A stretch of 64,000 bases of DNA, from positions 248,001-312,000 of the forward strand of contig CBDFHG010000002.1 in assembly GCA_965247385.1 (NCBI GenBank). Direction: 5' to 3'. The notes beneath the pieces were generated by a model. It did not search any database. It saw only the letters and a list, made by a program, of their open reading frames with translations, and had not been told where the DNA came from. This DNA is from Thermohalobaculum sp965247385 (GTDB lineage: Bacteria > Pseudomonadota > Alphaproteobacteria > Rhodobacterales > Rhodobacteraceae). The translations under genes were made by a program, and so were the position numbers. Shown piece by piece: positions 26,244 to 34,303 of this stretch. Positions within the stretch are counted from its first letter, which is position 1; every line of letters begins with the position of its first letter.

Positions 26244-26972
26244 CTAGGGTTCGTAGCGATCGGTGCGATCGGTCATTTTCACCGGCAGGATCCGGATTGC
26301 CAGTATATCCTCAGTGCCATCAAGCAGCGGCATCAACTCCGGAATGGAGTTGGTGAGTTTCACACTCTCAACCGTATCAATCCCGTTCTGGCCGTAAATC
26401 ATGTAGGATAGCTGCTCGATGCGGAATATCCGCATCGGCGCATCCGGATCATCGGGATTGGCGGTGCGTCCCGTGGGTTTGGAAAAACGCGGCTTGCGTG
26501 CGTCGAACGTCATCTCGAACGACAGCAGACCGCCATCGGCTTCGACCATCCAACATTCGGTTACGGTCGGGTACTGCGTCCCGTCGCTCTCACGCGACAT
26601 CTCACGCCGGATCGCCGCAATTGTCGGCGCCGCGCCGAAGCGCAGATTGATGTTGTCTGTCGCAAATTGGGAAGGGACGAATATGCGCCATTTTACCTCT
26701 TCGCTGCGGCCCCAAGTGATCACCAACTTGCTCAAGCAGCCCGCATCGCGGACCGACTTGCGCGCAGTGTCGAATTCCGCATAGGTCTCGTTGAGTATCA
26801 GCATCAAGTTGGCGCCCTTCCAGGCACCCTTTGACCAGGGTGCTGATGTCCATCCCTCTGAAAGCAGATCCTGGGCGGCGTCCTTGTTCATTCTCAGATA
26901 AACAAAAATGTTGTACCCGGTCTGCGAACCAATGAAGGTCTCGGCACTGGCGAGAGGCATGCCGAACTGCAT
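26244..26972 (-). CDS. Predicted secreted protein of unknown function; signal peptide interrupted
   Basis: The open frame from the ATG at 26972 gives 242 residues starting MQFGMPLASAETF, which is the end of a signal peptide without a basic start. Reading upstream in the same frame, an ATG at 27021-27023 with a good ribosome-binding site (GGAAAGGG) starts MFLQKIR, then TGA at 27000-27002, then LALSCFTAVMQFGMPLASA. Without the stop this would be a textbook Sec signal peptide cut before ETF. The mature domain has scattered Trp/Tyr and four Cys or fewer, and matches no family I know. Either the stop is a true inactivating mutation, or a short alternative start is used. Confidence 0.6.
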   Translation of the reverse strand: MQFGMPLASAETFIGSQTGYNIFVYLRMNKDAAQDLLSEGWTSAPWSKGAWKGANLMLILNETYAEFDTARKSVRDAGCLSKLVITWGRSEEVKWRIFVPSQFATDNINLRFGAAPTIAAIRREMSRESDGTQYPTVTECWMVEADGGLLSFEMTFDARKPRFSKPTGRTANPDDPDAPMRIFRIEQLSYMIYGQNGIDTVESVKLTNSIPELMPLLDGTEDILAIRILPVKMTDRTDRYEP

Positions 26973-27211
26973 AACGGCGGTGAAGCAGGATAGTGCGAGT
27001 CATCGGATTTTCTGCAAAAACATCGCTTTACCCTTTCCACCATGCAAATCTGTCAAGTATCACTTTTGATCTCGCAACCCGAACGCGGACCAGCATTCCC
27101 GGGCGAATGAAAGTGTTATCGGTAGACTACCACAGTTTGAAGCGCAGCAACGTTGGCAAGCCCGCAGCGTGCAACATTGCGGCATCTGTGCGGATGGCAT
27201 GCCCGCGAGCC

Positions 27212-27949
27212 CTACCCCAGCGCCGCCCCAAACGCCTCGAACAACCGCCGGTTCACCGGGTCGGCCGCGGCATCATATTCCGCGTGCCACTGCACCCCGA
27301 TGGCAAAGCCCGCTGCCTCCGCCACGTGCAGCGCCTCCGGGGTGCCGTCCTCGGCCCATCCCTCGACCGTGATACGCGGACCCTCCCGCAAGATCCCCTG
27401 CCCGTGCAGCGAATTGACCATTGCATCCTCGCTGCCCAGCAACGCTGCGATCCGCCCGTCCGGGGTCAACCGGACCCGGTGGCGCAGCCGGTAGACCACC
27501 GCCGCATCGGTCTCCCCTGGCGGCATCCGATGGTTCGTCCGTCCCGGCAGATCGCGGATCTCCGGATGCAGCGTACCACCATATGCGACGTTGATCTCCT
27601 GAAACCCCCGGCAGATGCCGAACAGCGCCACCCCGGCCTCGACCGCGGCCCGGATCAACGGGATCGCGACCCCGTCGCGACCCTCGTCATAGGGCTCGTA
27701 GGCCGGTGATGGTTCGGCCCCGTAGCGGCTGGGATGCACGTTCGGCCGGGCGCCGGTCAGCACGATACCGTCAAGGATATCGACCAGATGCCCAATGTCC
27801 TGGGTCTCCGGGACCGCCGGGATGATCAGCGGCACCGCTCCCGCGATGTCCGCGACGGCACTGATATAACGCAGGCTCGCGCGCTGGCCGGGCGAACCCG
27901 GCCCGGTCGTCATCACATTTGCAATGATCCCGACGGTCTTGCGGCCCAT
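27212..27949 (-). CDS. Gamma-glutamyl-gamma-aminobutyrate hydrolase family (class I GATase-like, PuuD type)
   Basis: A 245-residue class I glutamine-amidotransferase-like hydrolase (peptidase C26). The nucleophile elbow is GICRGFQEIN near 112-121 with the catalytic Cys; the His/Glu partners are in VQWHAEY near 222-228. PuuD-type enzymes split gamma-glutamyl amides such as gamma-Glu-GABA in polyamine breakdown. Here the usual Pro-Glu after the His is Ala-Glu, still keeping the Glu. The start at 27949 is chosen because an AG/G-rich stretch precedes it and the family start (KTVGIIAN) follows at once. Divergent from the SCP2-hydrolase fusion. Confidence 0.87.
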   Translation of the reverse strand: MGRKTVGIIANVMTTGPGSPGQRASLRYISAVADIAGAVPLIIPAVPETQDIGHLVDILDGIVLTGARPNVHPSRYGAEPSPAYEPYDEGRDGVAIPLIRAAVEAGVALFGICRGFQEINVAYGGTLHPEIRDLPGRTNHRMPPGETDAAVVYRLRHRVRLTPDGRIAALLGSEDAMVNSLHGQGILREGPRITVEGWAEDGTPEALHVAEAAGFAIGVQWHAEYDAAADPVNRRLFEAFGAALG

Positions 27950-28053
27950 GATCCCCTGCCTCGCCCCCTGTTTCATCGCAAAACCGAACTTGATGCGTCG
28001 CGCCGAGTTCGGCAAGCATAGTCTTTCAAGCGCGACAACCCGGCGGAGAGAGA

Positions 28054-29298
28054 ATGATCGAACACCTGCAACGCCTTGTGAACGACGACCCGGCGCTGGT
28101 CCGCCGCGGCCGCTGGATCTGCGCCGACATGCTGCTCGAGATCGGCGCGCGCGGCTATGTGGTGAAAATCCGCGCCGGCCGCATCGAAACCATCCGACCG
28201 GTCGAAACGCAGATATCCAACTGGGACTTCGCCATCCGCGGCACCGAAGACGCATGGGCCGAGTTCTGGAAACCGCTCCCCAAGCCCCGCCACCACGACC
28301 TGATCGCCCTGATCCGCGAGGGGAGTATGCGCTTCGAGGGCAACCTCGACCTGCTGATGGCCAATCTCCTCTACCTGAAGCTGGTGCTGGAGACCCCCCG
28401 CCAAGCTGGAGGTCGCGCAATGACCGTTACCCCCGAATCCGTCGTCGGGCCCATCGTCGAGCCCATCATCGGGCGGTATATGCGCCTCGACATCCACGGG
28501 CGGCCCCACCGGCTCTACTGGGAGGAGGCGGGAAGCGGTATCCCTCTCCTCTGCCTCCACACCGCCGGCTCCGACGGACGCCAGTTCCGGGCCCTGCTGA
28601 ACGACCCGCAGATCACCAGCCGCTTCCGCGTCGTCGTCTTCGATATGCCCTGGCACGGCAAATCCTCGCCGCCCGAGGGCTGGGAGCGCGAAGAATACAA
28701 ACTGACCACCGACGCCTATGTGGGACTGATTACCACGGTTTCCCGAGCGCTTGGGCTCGATCGCCCCGTCGCCATGGGCTGCTCGATCGGCGGGCGGGTG
28801 GTGCTGGAACTGGCGGGCCGCCACCCGGACCTGTTCCGGGCCGCCATCGGGTTGCAATCCTCGGCCTTCGTGCAGCGCTATTTCGACATCTCCTACCTGC
28901 ACAAGCCCACCATCCACGGCGGTGAGGTTTGTGCCGCCTATTGCTACGGCCTGGTCGGCCCCGGTGCCCCTGCCCCGCATCGGTGGGAGACGCTGTGGCA
29001 CTACATGCAGGGCGGGCCGGGAGTGTTCCTGGGCGACCTGCATTTCTACTCCGTCGACGGCGATGTCTCCGACCGGCTGGCCGAAATTGACACCACCCGC
29101 TGCCCGCTCTACATGCTGACCGGCGAGTATGATTATTCCTGCACACCGGATGCCAGCCGCGAAACGGCGGCCAGGATTCCCGGCGCGGAACTGACCGTCA
29201 TGGACGGCCTCGGCCATTTTCCCATGAGCGAGGACCCGGAGAAGTTCCGCAATTACCTGCTGCCGGTACTGGACATGATCGCCGGCCATGCCGGATAA
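28054..29298 (+). CDS. SCP2-like domain fused to alpha/beta hydrolase
   Basis: A 414-residue two-part protein. Residues 1-110 look like a sterol-carrier/SCP2-like lipid-binding domain (charged start, then DLIALIREGSMRFEGNLDLLMANLLYLK, typical of the domain's last helices). Residues about 125-414 are an alpha/beta hydrolase: LLCLHTAGSDGRQFR forms the oxyanion loop, GCSIGGR near 247-253 holds the serine nucleophile, TGEYDYSCTP the likely acid, and GLGHFPMSE the catalytic His. A hydrolase tethered to a hydrophobic-ligand carrier suggests a lipophilic ester or CoA/lactone substrate (inference). The IS5 element begins within a few bases of its stop. Confidence 0.8.
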   Translation: MIEHLQRLVNDDPALVRRGRWICADMLLEIGARGYVVKIRAGRIETIRPVETQISNWDFAIRGTEDAWAEFWKPLPKPRHHDLIALIREGSMRFEGNLDLLMANLLYLKLVLETPRQAGGRAMTVTPESVVGPIVEPIIGRYMRLDIHGRPHRLYWEEAGSGIPLLCLHTAGSDGRQFRALLNDPQITSRFRVVVFDMPWHGKSSPPEGWEREEYKLTTDAYVGLITTVSRALGLDRPVAMGCSIGGRVVLELAGRHPDLFRAAIGLQSSAFVQRYFDISYLHKPTIHGGEVCAAYCYGLVGPGAPAPHRWETLWHYMQGGPGVFLGDLHFYSVDGDVSDRLAEIDTTRCPLYMLTGEYDYSCTPDASRETAARIPGAELTVMDGLGHFPMSEDPEKFRNYLLPVLDMIAGHAG

Positions 29299-29301
29299 CC
29301 G

Positions 29302-30271
29302 CCCTAAGAGCCTGATTTACAAGTTGATGAGCGATATCGGCAGGTTGTGGTTCACCGTCTTTGACGAGAAGATGGAGGATCGAATGCCATGGGACGATAC
29401 CGCTCGTGTTGAGCATAGACGGGATTGCACGCGCTATCCAGGCGATTTGACCGACCGCGAGTGGACGCTGATTGCGCCACTTCTGCCGCCCGCCCGGCGC
29501 GGTGGCCGAGCGAGGACATCGGACCTCCGCGCGGTCACGGATGCGATCTTCCATATCGGGATTAGCGGCTGTCAGTGGCGGATGCTGCCGAAGGATTCCC
29601 CGCCGGTCTCGACGGTCCGGGGCTATGTCTATGCGTGGCGCAACGCTGGCCTGTGGCAGACGATCAACCATCTGCTGGTTGCCGGCACGCACGAGCTGGA
29701 AGGCCGAGAAGCCAGCCCCCATTATCATACAGGCGGCGGGTGTGATCGACAGCCAGAGCATGAAAACGACCGAGAGTGGAGGGGTTTGCGGCTATGACGC
29801 CGGGAAAAGGGTCAAGGGCCGCACGCGCCACATCGTCACCGACACACTTGGCCTGATGCTGTTCGCCGTGATCCATGGCGCCGATATTCAGGACCGCGAC
29901 GGGGCGCCGGACGTGCCCGGGGCCATCCGGTATCGCTTCCCCTGGCTTCGCCACGTCTTCGCCGGCGGCGGCTATGCCGGGGAGAAACCGAGGTCCGCGC
30001 TCAAGCGCCACGGCGACTGGACCATCGAGATCATCAAGCGGTCTGACACCGCCAACGGTTTCGAGGTCTTGCCCCGCCGCCGGGTGGTCGAGCGCACCTT
30101 CGCCTGGCTCGGGCGCTGCCGCAGGCTGGCAAAGGATTGCGAGGCATCCATCGAAAGCTCGACAGCCTGGGCCTTCATCGCAAGCATCAAGCTGATGACC
30201 CGAAGGCTCGCAAGGTGAACGCTCGCAAGGTATTGCCATGTCTCATGAACTTTTGAATCTGGCTCTCAGGG
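29302..30271 (+). mobile_element. IS5-family insertion sequence (IS427-like)
   Basis: Imperfect inverted repeats bound the element: GAGCCTGATTTACAAGTT at 29308-29325 and its counterpart ending at 30265, extending to about 30 bases on each side with five or so mismatches. Flanking TAA (29305-29307) and TCA (30266-30268) are in the place of the T-N-A target duplication but differ at one base. Inside is one DDE transposase gene in two frames. It sits directly after the SCP2-hydrolase stop and directly before the MmgE/PrpD remnant. Confidence 0.85.
29384..30218 (+). CDS. IS5-family transposase, two frames
   Basis: The first frame (from the ATG at 29384) has the IS5 N-terminal domain: LTDREWTLIAPLLPP, FHIGISGCQWRMLP and VYAWRNAGLW. 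Near 29,690-29,745 homology switches to a second frame that carries AAGVIDSQSMKTTE (first catalytic Asp), IHGADIQDRDG (second Asp) and ERTFAWLGRCRRL (catalytic Glu), ending at 30218. In the IS427 group a programmed frameshift between two overlapping frames is well known, so the element may be active; a degenerative frameshift is the alternative. The transposase moves the IS by DDE chemistry. Confidence 0.8.
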
Positions 30272-30279
30272 AGACAACG

Positions 30280-30664
30280 ATGAACCAGCAATCCGCTATC
30301 CCCGCCCCGACACCGGGCCTGACCCGCGAGCTCGCCGCATGGGCCGCCGGGTTCACAACCGCAACGCCTTCATCCCGGCTCTGGGCCCGCCATGCGCTGC
30401 TCGACTGGGCCGCCGTTACGGCCGCCCAACCACTTCGCCGCCGCCATCGCGCTGGAGACCCGCGACGGACGCACCCTGACAGGCGAGACGGATGTCGGCA
30501 TTCCAGCTGTGGACCCGGCGGCGCAGTGGGACCGGCTGACCGCCAAGGCGCGGTCCATCGCGGTCCCGGTCATCGGCGACGACCGGGTCGAGGCGATGAT
30601 CGCCGCAGTGGAAACGCTGGATGAGGCCGTGGATGTGGGCGGCTTGATGCGCGTCCTGGCGTAG
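30280..30664 (+). pseudogene. MmgE/PrpD family remnant with central deletion
   Basis: From the ATG at 30280 (GGGAG upstream) the first ~48 codons encode a normal MmgE/PrpD N-terminus (LTRELAAWAAGF, RHALLDWAAV). At about 30,425 the frame changes, and the remaining sequence to 30664 is the family's C-terminal end (ALETRDGRTLTGETD, WDRLTAKARSIAVPVIGDD, MIAAVETLDEA). About 300 residues between them are missing. The gene is therefore non-functional. It is immediately downstream of the IS5 element, which may have contributed to the deletion. An intact family member is at 56938-58356. Confidence 0.85.
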
Positions 30665-30688
30665 GGCGCTCCACCGGGAGGAACCGCC

Positions 30689-31435
30689 CTACCCCCGCCC
30701 GATAAACGGCATCTTGGTCGCCATGATGGTGATGAACTGCACATTGGTCTCCAGCGGCAGGTTCGCCATCAGCAACACCGCTTGGCCCACATGATCCACG
30801 TCCATCCGCGCCTCCGGCCTGATCGATCCGTCGGCCTGAGGCACGCCATCGGCCATGCGCTCGGTCATCTCGGAGGCGGCGTTGCCGATGTCGATCTGCC
30901 CGCAGGCGATATTGAAGCGCCGCCCATCCAGCGACAGGCTGCGGGTCAACCCGGTGATGGCGTGTTTGGTGGTGGTGTAGGGTGTCGAGCCGGGGCGCGG
31001 AACATGGGCCGAGATCGAGCCGTTGTTGATGATCCGCCCGCCCTGCGGTTCCTGGCCGCGCATCTGCACAAAGGCCGCGCGGGCGCAGAAAAAGGCGCCG
31101 TGCAGGTTGACACCGACCACCGCATTCCACTCGTCCAGCGGGATCTTGTCGATCGTCCTGGCGGGCGATCCCATGCCGGCATTGTTGAACAGCATGTCCA
31201 ACCGCCCGAAACGCTCTGCCGTCGCGGCGAAGGCCCCGTCCACCGCCGCCGCGTCGGAAACATCGCACGGCGCCACCAGCGCCCGCTCAGCCACCCCGGA
31301 TCGCGATACCGTCTCCTCCAGCGCCTCGCGACGGCGCCCAACCAACGCTACCTGCCAGCCATCCGCCAGCAACGCCAGCGCGCTTGCCCGCCCGATACCC
31401 GAGCCCGCGCCGGTTACCAGTGCCACACCCGTCAT
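30689..31435 (-). CDS. Short-chain dehydrogenase/reductase (SDR)
   Basis: A 248-residue classical SDR. TGAGSGIGRA near 8-17 binds the dinucleotide, FNNAG near 86-90 stabilises the fold, and the catalytic Ser-Tyr-Lys set is NGSIS near 142, then YTTTK near 156-160. The C-terminal half is hydrophobic and ends FIGRG. GGGAGG lies 5 bases before the ATG at 31435. It is divergent from an IclR regulator with a palindromic site between, so it is probably that regulator's target. Substrate unknown. Confidence 0.9.
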   Translation of the reverse strand: MTGVALVTGAGSGIGRASALALLADGWQVALVGRRREALEETVSRSGVAERALVAPCDVSDAAAVDGAFAATAERFGRLDMLFNNAGMGSPARTIDKIPLDEWNAVVGVNLHGAFFCARAAFVQMRGQEPQGGRIINNGSISAHVPRPGSTPYTTTKHAITGLTRSLSLDGRRFNIACGQIDIGNAASEMTERMADGVPQADGSIRPEARMDVDHVGQAVLLMANLPLETNVQFITIMATKMPFIGRG

Positions 31436-31564
31436 GCCGCCCTCCCGCAAATTTTTCGATCCCCAAAATTCCTGGACCAACCGAATAACTCCCGCAACGT
31501 CCGGCGGCAAGTTTGTCGCCCGCGCCCACCAATCCCTCTGGTCTTGTCCGGCGGTCTGCGCTAG

Positions 31565-31584
31565 TTCATCACATAAGTGATTAA
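31565..31584. promoter_or_regulatory. Palindromic operator candidate between SDR and IclR genes
   Basis: TTCATCAC-ATAA-GTGATTAA is a 20-base inverted repeat with one mismatch in 8-base arms. It lies 19 bases upstream of the IclR start codon and about 130 bases upstream of the divergent SDR gene. Position and symmetry suit binding of an IclR-type dimer; autoregulation and control of the SDR gene are inferred. Confidence 0.5.
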
Positions 31585-31602
31585 TTCGAGGGTGCAGCGT
31601 CG

Positions 31603-32388
31603 GTGAGCGAGAAGTTGGTAAAATCAGCAATCCGGGTCTTGGCGATCTTCGAGGCTTTCGAATTCGAACGCCGGTCGCTGACCATCTCCGAACTGGTCGA
31701 GCGGCTGGAAATTCCCCAATCCAGCACCTCGACCCTGATGAAGAGCCTGGTCAGCAAAGGGTTTGTCGAGTTCGAGGCCGAGACCCGGCGCTACCGCCCC
31801 TCGGTCCGGCTCGCCTTCCTGGGAAACTGGGTGCTGGGCTCGACCGACGTCATCGCCCGCATCCACGCGCTGGCGCAGACCCTGTCCGACCGGACCGGCG
31901 AGGCGATCCTGATCGGGGCCGAGAACGGGCTCTACATGCAGTATCTCTCGGTCATCGTCTCGCCCTACACCGTCAGCATCGCACTGCATCCGGGGGTGAA
32001 ACGGCCGCTGCATCTCTCCGGCCTGGGGCTGATGCTGCTGTCGCAGAAGACCAACCCCGAGATCGGCCGCATCGTCCGGCGCTACAATGCCGAGCGCAAC
32101 GACCCGGGCGCGCCGCACTTGCCTGAGCGCGAGGTGTTGGCCATGGTCGAGACAGCCCGGCACCAGGGCTGGTACGAGAGTGCGAACCTGATCACCGAAG
32201 GCGCCGGCTCCATCGCCACCCTGTTGCCCCTGCCCCGCGGCGAACGGGCATTGGCGGTCGGCATTGGTGCCCCGGTCAACCGCTTGCAGGAACGCCACGG
32301 CATTCTGCAACAGGCCCTGACCGAAGCGGTGGCGGAGTTCTCCGCCGCGACCATTGGCGGCGGTTCAGAACTGGGCCGGAGATCATAG
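31603..32388 (+). CDS. IclR-family transcriptional regulator
   Basis: A 261-residue regulator. Residues 5-70 form the winged helix-turn-helix (VKSAIRVLAIFEAF, then LTISELVERLEIPQSSTSTLMKSL in two parts around the recognition helix). Residues about 80-250 are the IclR effector domain (GLYMQYLSV, PLHLSGLGLMLLS, IATLLPLPRGERALAVGIG). The start is the GTG at 31603 with GAGGG about ten bases upstream. IclR proteins sense small organic acids or aromatics and repress or activate adjacent catabolic genes; here the divergent SDR gene is the obvious target. IS21-derived DNA begins just past the stop. Confidence 0.93.
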   Translation: MSEKLVKSAIRVLAIFEAFEFERRSLTISELVERLEIPQSSTSTLMKSLVSKGFVEFEAETRRYRPSVRLAFLGNWVLGSTDVIARIHALAQTLSDRTGEAILIGAENGLYMQYLSVIVSPYTVSIALHPGVKRPLHLSGLGLMLLSQKTNPEIGRIVRRYNAERNDPGAPHLPEREVLAMVETARHQGWYESANLITEGAGSIATLLPLPRGERALAVGIGAPVNRLQERHGILQQALTEAVAEFSAATIGGGSELGRRS

Positions 32389-32425
32389 CCTTTGAATTCG
32401 ATGAGACCGGATTGAAAGGCGGGGG

Positions 32426-33488
32426 ATGTACTCAGTGGATTTGTATCGTCGAGTTCGGCGCGCGTGCCATATGGAGGATATGTCCGTTCGCGCGGCGGCG
32501 CGGGTTTTTGGTCTTCACCGCGAGACGGTCTCCAGGATGCTTTTGTATTCGGCGCCACCGGGCTATCGGCGTAGCAAGCCAGTTCGCCGTCCCAGGCTGG
32601 ATGCCTTCACGGGTGTGATTGATCGCATTCTCGATGAGGACCGTTCGGCGCCGCGCAAGCAGCGGCACACGGCCAAACGGATCTTCGGGCGGCGGCGCGA
32701 CGCGCATGGCTTTACGGGCGGCTATACCATCGTCAAAGACTATGTACGTGAGAGGCGACCGGCGCCGCGAGGTTTTCGTGGCCCTGGCCCACGATCCCGG
32801 TCATGCCCAGGTGGACTTCGCCAAGGCCCTGGTGGTGATCGCCGGGATCGAGCGCAAGGCCCATTTCCCGGCGATGGATCTGCCGCCCTCGGATGGCTGC
32901 TTTCTCAAGGCCTGTCCGGCGCAGATCAGCGCGGCCTTGTGCGATGGCCATGTGGCGGCCGTTGCCTTCTTCGGCGGCATTCCACGTTCGATCCTCTACG
33001 ACAACACCAAATCAGCGGTGGCCGGTATCCCGGAAGATGGGACACGCCGGCGCACCCGGATCTTCAGCGAGCGGCAATCCCACCATCTCTTTGTCGATCG
33101 CTTCGGGCGGCCCGGCAAGGGCAATGACAAAGGCAAGGTCGAGGGCCTGATCGGCGACGCCCGCCGGAACTTTCCGGTGCCCATCCCTCGCTTCGAGAGC
33201 TTCGATGCCTTGAATGAATATTTGGCGGCCCGTTGTCGTGAACGCCAGGCGGCCAAACTGCGCCGCCACGCGCAAACCATCGCCGGGCGGATGGTCCGGG
33301 ACCGCACGGCGTTCCTGCCTTTGCCGCCGGCGCCCTGTGACGCCTGTGACAGGCGTCCCGGACGGGTGACCTCGCTCTCTCTGGTGCGCTACAGGGACAA
33401 TGACTGTTCCGTCCCGGTGGCCTATGGCCATCGCGAGGGGCTGATCCGGGGCTATATCGACGTAACCGTCCGGTCCCCCCGACCTTGA
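32426..33488 (+). pseudogene. istA: IstA transposase (IS21), frameshifted and C-terminally truncated
   Basis: The first frame from the ATG at 32426 encodes the N-terminal helix-turn-helix region (SVRAAARVFGLHRETVSRML, shown over several helices, and GYTIVKDYVRE). Between 32,745 and 32,765 the reading frame shifts; the rest encodes the DDE core with GHAQVDFAKA (first Asp), ILYDNTKSAV (second Asp) and NDKGKVEGLIGDARR (Glu). The frame stops at 33488 after about 354 codons in total, well short of a full IstA of roughly 500 residues. The C-terminal part has been lost at the junction with IS256 sequence. Confidence 0.82.
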
Positions 33489-33505
33489 AGGGCTTGTGAT
33501 TGGCG

Positions 33506-33732
33506 TGCGAGTCTTCGGAAAGCGTCTTCGCCACCGTCAGGCACCGGATCGTACGCACCAAGGGCGCGCTGTCGCAGAGACGGTGAAGCTGATGGCGTTC
33601 AAGCCCGTCCAGGCGGCTTCAAAGACCCGGCGGAGGTTGAACGGGAGGAATCAGTCACCGAAGGTCATCGAAGGCATCAAGTTCACTGATGGTGTCGCCG
33701 TCATTGACACCACCGAAACCAGCGCCGCCTGA
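33506..33732 (+). pseudogene. IS256-family transposase C-terminal fragment
   Basis: This short piece encodes the end of an IS256-type (mutator-like) transposase: SESVFATVRHRIVRTKGAL in one frame and, after a frameshift near 33,578, FKPVQAASKTRRRLNG and PKVIEGIKFTDGV in the next, ending at 33732. It is bounded on both sides by IS21 sequence, so an IS256 element probably inserted into the IS21 copy and was then almost wholly deleted. Confidence 0.72.
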
Positions 33733-33760
33733 TCAGGCCACGTCACCCGAAATCAGCCAT

Positions 33761-34219
33761 AGCTCTTCCGGCACCGGCAAAACCCATATTGCCCTTGGCC
33801 TCGCCCTGGCGGCCTGCCAAAAGGGCCTGAAGGTCGGCTTTATCACCGCCGCCGCCCTGGTTCATGAACTGATGGAAGCGGGCGACGAGCGGCGTCTTTT
33901 GCGCCGGCAAAAACAACTGGCCAGCCAGCATCTGTTGATCATCGATGAACTCGGCTTCGTGCCGCTGTCCAAGACCGGCGTCGAACCTCTGTTCGAGACA
34001 ATCTCGCAGTGTTACGAACGCGGCTCGGTGATCATCACCTCCAGTTTGCCGTTCGATGAATGGACGGAAATCTTCGGTTCCGAACGCCTGACCGGAGCGT
34101 TGCTGGATCGCCTGACACACCATGTCCACATCCTGGAAATGAACGGCGAGTCCGTGGTTGTCCCGGCGAGCCCAACTGCACCCAACCGGTCCCTTTTTAC
34201 TCCGGTGCAGTGGCCCTGA
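33761..34219 (+). pseudogene. istB: IstB ATPase (IS21), N-terminal truncation
   Basis: The frame starts inside the Walker A motif (SSGTGKTHIALGLA) and continues through LLIIDELGFVPLS (Walker B), VIITSSLPFDEW (sensor-like) and LLDRLTHHVHILEM to the stop at 34219. Full IstB has about 95 more residues before the P-loop. These are missing at the IS256 junction, so no start codon or ribosome-binding site remains. Confidence 0.82.
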
Positions 34220-34237
34220 TTTGCTCCGGCGTTGACA
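34196..34237 (+). repeat. IS21 right-end repeats
   Basis: TTTACTCCGGTG at 34196-34207 and TTTGCTCCGGCG at 34220-34231 are related 12-base units one helical repeat pair (24 bases) apart. The second runs into GTTGACA. Multiple spaced repeats near the termini are typical of IS21 elements and probably mark the transposase-binding sites. Confidence 0.55.
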
Positions 34238-34303
34238 ATGAACGCTGACATCATGGTAATGCTGGATTAATAGGGCCACCACACAAACATTCCGGGTTCA
34301 TCC

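Larger units (their letters stand above)
32426..34252 (+). mobile_element. Degenerate IS21-family element carrying an IS256 fragment
   Basis: IS21 gene order is kept (IstA then IstB), but the IstA C-terminus and IstB N-terminus are gone and replaced by the tail of an IS256-family transposase. IstA also has a frameshift. The right end keeps spaced repeats typical of IS21 ends; I find no matching left end in the 37 bases between the IclR stop and IstA. The element cannot be active as it stands. Confidence 0.8.

Noticed and set aside
30238..30279. An ATG within the IS5 right repeat as start of the MmgE/PrpD remnant
   Set aside because: The frame is open, but the ATG lies in the IS terminus; the next ATG at 30280 has GGGAG upstream and begins the family sequence.
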